NCBI GenBank assembly: GCA_963751355.1
Contig: CAVVVS010000011.1
Location: forward strand, 1-36,330
DNA from: CAVVVS01 sp963751355
Lineage (GTDB): Bacteria; Bacteroidota; Ignavibacteria; Ignavibacteriales; Ignavibacteriaceae
Length of the DNA: 36,330 bases
Reading direction: 5' to 3'
Positions 33,914-36,330 of the stretch are shown piece after piece. A program made the position numbers and the translations under genes. Under the pieces are notes generated by a model that made no database searches, had not been told where the DNA came from, and worked only from the letters and a program-made list of their open reading frames with translations. Every line of letters begins with the position of its first letter. Position 1 is the stretch's first letter.

Positions 33914-34729
33914 CTAGAAATTTTTCCTTACTAATTTAGAAATTGTGGTTACTTTTGCATATTGTCCTGTGAATGGTGAATCTGCAGTTGAAACAACAAT
34001 ACTATCGCCCGCGACAATGCGTTCAACAAGTCCTTCATTAGGAGAAACGTAATCGGTTAAGGTAGTATTAAAGTTTGGCCAATCAGCTTCAACACAATAG
34101 CAATTGATAGAAGAACCATTGAACTGGATTAAGGATGTTTTATCGATATATCTTTCCCTGTAAAATGGTATTTTTAATTCCACCCATCGTCTGCCAATTG
34201 AAAGCGGATAAGTAAAGACTTTTCTTGGAATTTGATAATATTGCAAAGTATCAGTTTGAATTCCGGTACTCTTCATTAAATTATATGAAGGAAGAACTCC
34301 AAGAGATTTAAATTCATTTGTGGTGAAATATTTTTTGCCGCTAATTTTAGGTTCAACCGGCTGTGAAGAACCGGCTGAATGGTATGCAATTGCAAATAAT
34401 CCGGAATCAGCATTTAGATACCAAGTCCTCTGAATATTTTTTGGCGTTTGCACTTCATAGCTTTCAAAGATAGTAAGTTTACTGTAATCACCGGCAGATT
34501 GATCAACAGCTTCAATTTTTACTACGGTATTTCCCAAATCTACTGTATCGGGATTTTGCAGATGACCCGACGAATCATATAATTCTATAATATTTTTAGT
34601 GTTATATTCCCATTCATATTTCTGTTCGGCAGGATATTTTTGATTGGTTTGTCCTGGATCAATTATTGTATTTTTACAGCCGGAATATATAAAACCGGCA
34701 AGCAATAAAATTAAGATCTTTGTTTTCAT
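33914..34729 (-). CDS. Lipoprotein of unknown function, 271 aa
   Basis: Lipoprotein signal with lipobox IYSGC (Cys18). The rest is a beta-rich domain with many Tyr and Thr residues and no recognised motif (for example YEVQTPKNIQRTWYLNADSG, then FTYPLSIGRRWVELKIPFY). It is probably membrane-attached in the periplasm. It is divergent from the ferredoxin gene and has no operon partner. Confidence 0.78.
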   Translation of the reverse strand: MKTKILILLLAGFIYSGCKNTIIDPGQTNQKYPAEQKYEWEYNTKNIIELYDSSGHLQNPDTVDLGNTVVKIEAVDQSAGDYSKLTIFESYEVQTPKNIQRTWYLNADSGLFAIAYHSAGSSQPVEPKISGKKYFTTNEFKSLGVLPSYNLMKSTGIQTDTLQYYQIPRKVFTYPLSIGRRWVELKIPFYRERYIDKTSLIQFNGSSINCYCVEADWPNFNTTLTDYVSPNEGLVERIVAGDSIVVSTADSPFTGQYAKVTTISKLVRKNF

Positions 34730-34916
34730 ATTTTCCCCTTTTTTATCTTAATATCAAATTTATAACATTTTATTTGAACATAATAGAAGGCTTTTCGGAT
34801 TGCAGCAATTTTATTATACGTAAACAATTTTGAGTTAAATCTAGAGCTTCCGGATTTGCGCCATGGATTTAATTGTTCGTTTTTTTTTATATTTGTAACA
34901 CTTAAAAAAAAATGAT

Positions 34917-35261
34917 ATGAAAAGATACGAAAAACATATTTTTATCTGCGAAAATAAAAGAAGTCCGGATGATCCCAGAGGCTGCTGTGCAGACAAAGGA
35001 GGCTCAGAATTAAAAGCATTATTCAAAAAACGGATTAAAGAATTAGGTTTAAAAACCGAAGTGAGAGCAAATACTTCGGGATGTCTCGATGCGTGTGAAT
35101 TTGGTGCCAGTGTTGTTGTTTATCCCGAACAAGTTTGGTATGGTGGTGTAAAATTAGACGACGTAGAAGTAATTCTCCAAGAGCATATAATAAACAATAG
35201 ACCGGTTGAAAGATTATTTATAAAACATCCAAAATTTAATAAAGATGACGTCAAAATCTGA
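34917..35261 (+). CDS. Thioredoxin-like [2Fe-2S] ferredoxin
   Basis: 114 aa. Cys11 (FICENKR), Cys23/24 (RGCCADKGG), Cys56 and Cys60 (SGCLDACEFG) form the cluster-binding pattern of the thioredoxin-fold 2Fe-2S ferredoxin family (shared with the NuoE C-terminus). VVVYPEQVWYGGV is the typical following strand. It should act as a small electron carrier. It overlaps the start of nth by 17 bases. Confidence 0.92.
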   Translation: MKRYEKHIFICENKRSPDDPRGCCADKGGSELKALFKKRIKELGLKTEVRANTSGCLDACEFGASVVVYPEQVWYGGVKLDDVEVILQEHIINNRPVERLFIKHPKFNKDDVKI

Positions 35262-35677
35262 GAAAATACAAGCGAATAAAATATTTTCTCTTTTAAAAAA
35301 AGAATATCCGAAGGTAAAGCCTGCTTTAAATTTTAAATCTTCGTTTGAATTATTAATAGCAACCATCCTATCGGCTCAATGTACAGATGAAAGAGTTAAT
35401 ATTGTGACGAGAGCGCTTTTTAAAAAGTATAAATCTCCCCGAGATTATATTAAAGTTCCTAATGAAGAACTGGAAAAAGATATTTACTCCACCGGGTTTT
35501 ACCGCCAGAAAGCGAAAAGTATAAAAAATTGCTGTGGGGCTCTTATTGAAGAACATAACGGAAAAGTACCTGCTGACTTCGAACTATTAAACAAATTACC
35601 GGGAGTTGGAAGAAAAACGGCATCGGTGGTGGCTGGTAATGCTTTCGGAATTCCATCTATCGCAGTAGATACTCACG
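35245..35677 (+). CDS. nth: Endonuclease III, truncated at the 3' end by a sequence junction
   Basis: The first 144 residues are a normal endonuclease III, the DNA glycosylase/AP lyase that removes oxidised pyrimidines. LLIATILSAQCTDERVN, the helix-hairpin-helix LPGVGRKTA with catalytic Lys124, and VDTH with catalytic Asp142 are all present. Homology stops after VDTH: the next residues, DQQLAEFRAAQAAR, are foreign and a stop follows. The C-terminal third with the 4Fe-4S cysteines is missing. Composition changes at the same point, so the truncation is probably an artefact of a chimera rather than a natural pseudogene. Confidence 0.9.
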
Positions 35678-35876
35678 ATCAGCAACTGGCGGAATTCCGG
35701 GCGGCCCAGGCGGCTCGGTAAATGAAAACTCCTTTTGGCATGCCTTCCCTATCCCACGGGATTACCTTGGTTGTGTTATTGGATCTGGCTATTCTCTTAA
35801 GAACCCTACGCACAATGATCTTTGGGAAGGTGAGGTAAGGCGTAAAGCTGAAGCAGGCTTATCCCAAGGCCCCGAT
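35678..35876. other. Foreign sequence of unknown origin between nth and the transposase piece
   Basis: About 200 bases of mixed composition. It starts with a GC-rich patch around GGAATTCC (35691-35698, an EcoRI site within an 8-base palindrome) and then encodes, in the frame of the following transposase, SVNENSFWHAFPIPRDYLGC and GYSLKNPTHNDLWEGE, which I do not recognise and which does not look like the expected transposase segment. It may be a second chimeric fragment. Confidence 0.5.
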
Positions 35877-36330
35877 CCTCTTCGGGCCGATGCCGGTTTT
35901 GCCGTGCCCGCCCTCTACAGCTATCTGGAAGGCCAGCCCGAGACCCGCCAGGTTATCGGTTTCATCGCCAACAGCCGGCTCTTGGCAGAGACCACGCCGC
36001 TTCTAGCAAAGGCGCAACGCCAATACCAGGAGACGGGGGAGAAACAACGGCTCTTCACCGCCTTCAGCTACCAGGCGGAATCCTGGAACCAGCCCCGCCG
36101 GATCATCGCCAAGGTGGAGTATACCCGCCTGGGCGCCAATCAGCGCTTCGTGGTCACCAACTTGAGCCGCAACCCCCAGTTTGTCTATGACGACATCTAC
36201 GTGCTCCGGGGCGACGTGGAAAACCGCATCAAGGAACTGAAACTGGAAATAGAGGCCGATCGCCTGAGTTGCCATGGCTTCCTGGCCAATCAGTTCCAGC
36301 TGCTGCTACACCGCCGCCTATTGCCTGTTT
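35877..36330 (+). CDS. IS1380-family transposase, internal fragment (runs off the window)
   Basis: The open frame reads RADAGFAVPALYSYLEGQ, then TGEKQRLFTAFSYQAESWNQ, RRIIAKVEYTRLGANQRFVV, and VENRIKELKLEIEADRLSCH near the end. These are the middle and C-terminal DDE-domain blocks of IS1380-type transposases: an Asp in RADAGF and a late Glu in the NRIKELK region. The start is missing and the end lies beyond 36330. GC content is far above the rest of the window, so it comes from another genome or element. Confidence 0.85.

Noticed and set aside
36003..36275. 90-codon minus-strand open frame in the GC-rich end
   Set aside because: It is the antisense of the IS1380 transposase, long only because of high GC.

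Overview
The window is an AT-rich stretch of bacterial chromosome. Gene content points to the Ignavibacteria/Chlorobi side of the Bacteroidota-Chlorobi group: signal-peptide-bearing beta-barrels, tandem TPR proteins, an HU-SPOR protein beside ExbB/ExbD/TonB, DUF92, DUF4199, DUF2085, a TIGR03545/TIGR03546-type pair and a biopterin gene set. The lineage is an inference from gene content only. The last ~650 bases do not belong: near 35677 an endonuclease III gene breaks off, composition jumps to GC-rich, and a piece of an unrelated IS1380-type transposase runs off the end. The window length is close to a fosmid insert, so a cloning or assembly chimera is likely.

Layout. 1-3710: a seven-helix membrane-bound LuxR-type regulator, a DUF2807 lipoprotein, and an overlapping pair made of a barrel-like protein and a serine-hydrolase lipoprotein. 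3750-9380 is an accessory island. It holds a Fic toxin with a 43-aa antitoxin, set between two copies of an attC-like palindromic repeat. Next come an IS110-family transposase broken by one in-frame TGA, a structured non-coding stretch next to it, an orphan gene, and about 1.4 kb of decayed sequence with short repeats, a truncated gene and a frameshifted small membrane gene.

9389-13115 is a compact operon: peroxiredoxin, rhodanese, PrxQ/Bcp, 6-pyruvoyl-tetrahydropterin synthase, GTP cyclohydrolase I and two short-chain dehydrogenases. The last four genes overlap or nearly touch and together could take GTP to a tetrahydrobiopterin-type cofactor. 13180-15566 is the TIGR03545/03546-type pair. 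15836-18131 is an envelope-stress locus: a divergent Met/His-rich Spy-like protein facing an ECF sigma factor, its membrane anti-sigma factor and a second Spy-like protein. tRNA-Leu(GAG), a TPR protein, a palindromic element, a carboxymuconolactone-decarboxylase-like protein and a barrel protein follow.

20903-31096 is dominated by envelope machinery: DUF92 membrane protein, a 992-aa TPR protein and a 532-aa barrel in one operon, then HU-SPOR, ExbB, ExbD and TonB in a second operon. 31068-32378 encodes three small membrane proteins on the other strand. 32554-34729 holds an NHL-propeller protein, tRNA-Gln(CTG), tRNA-Glu(CTC), a split copy of the 3' part of that tRNA-Glu, and a lipoprotein. 34917-35677 holds a thioredoxin-like 2Fe-2S ferredoxin and the truncated nth gene.
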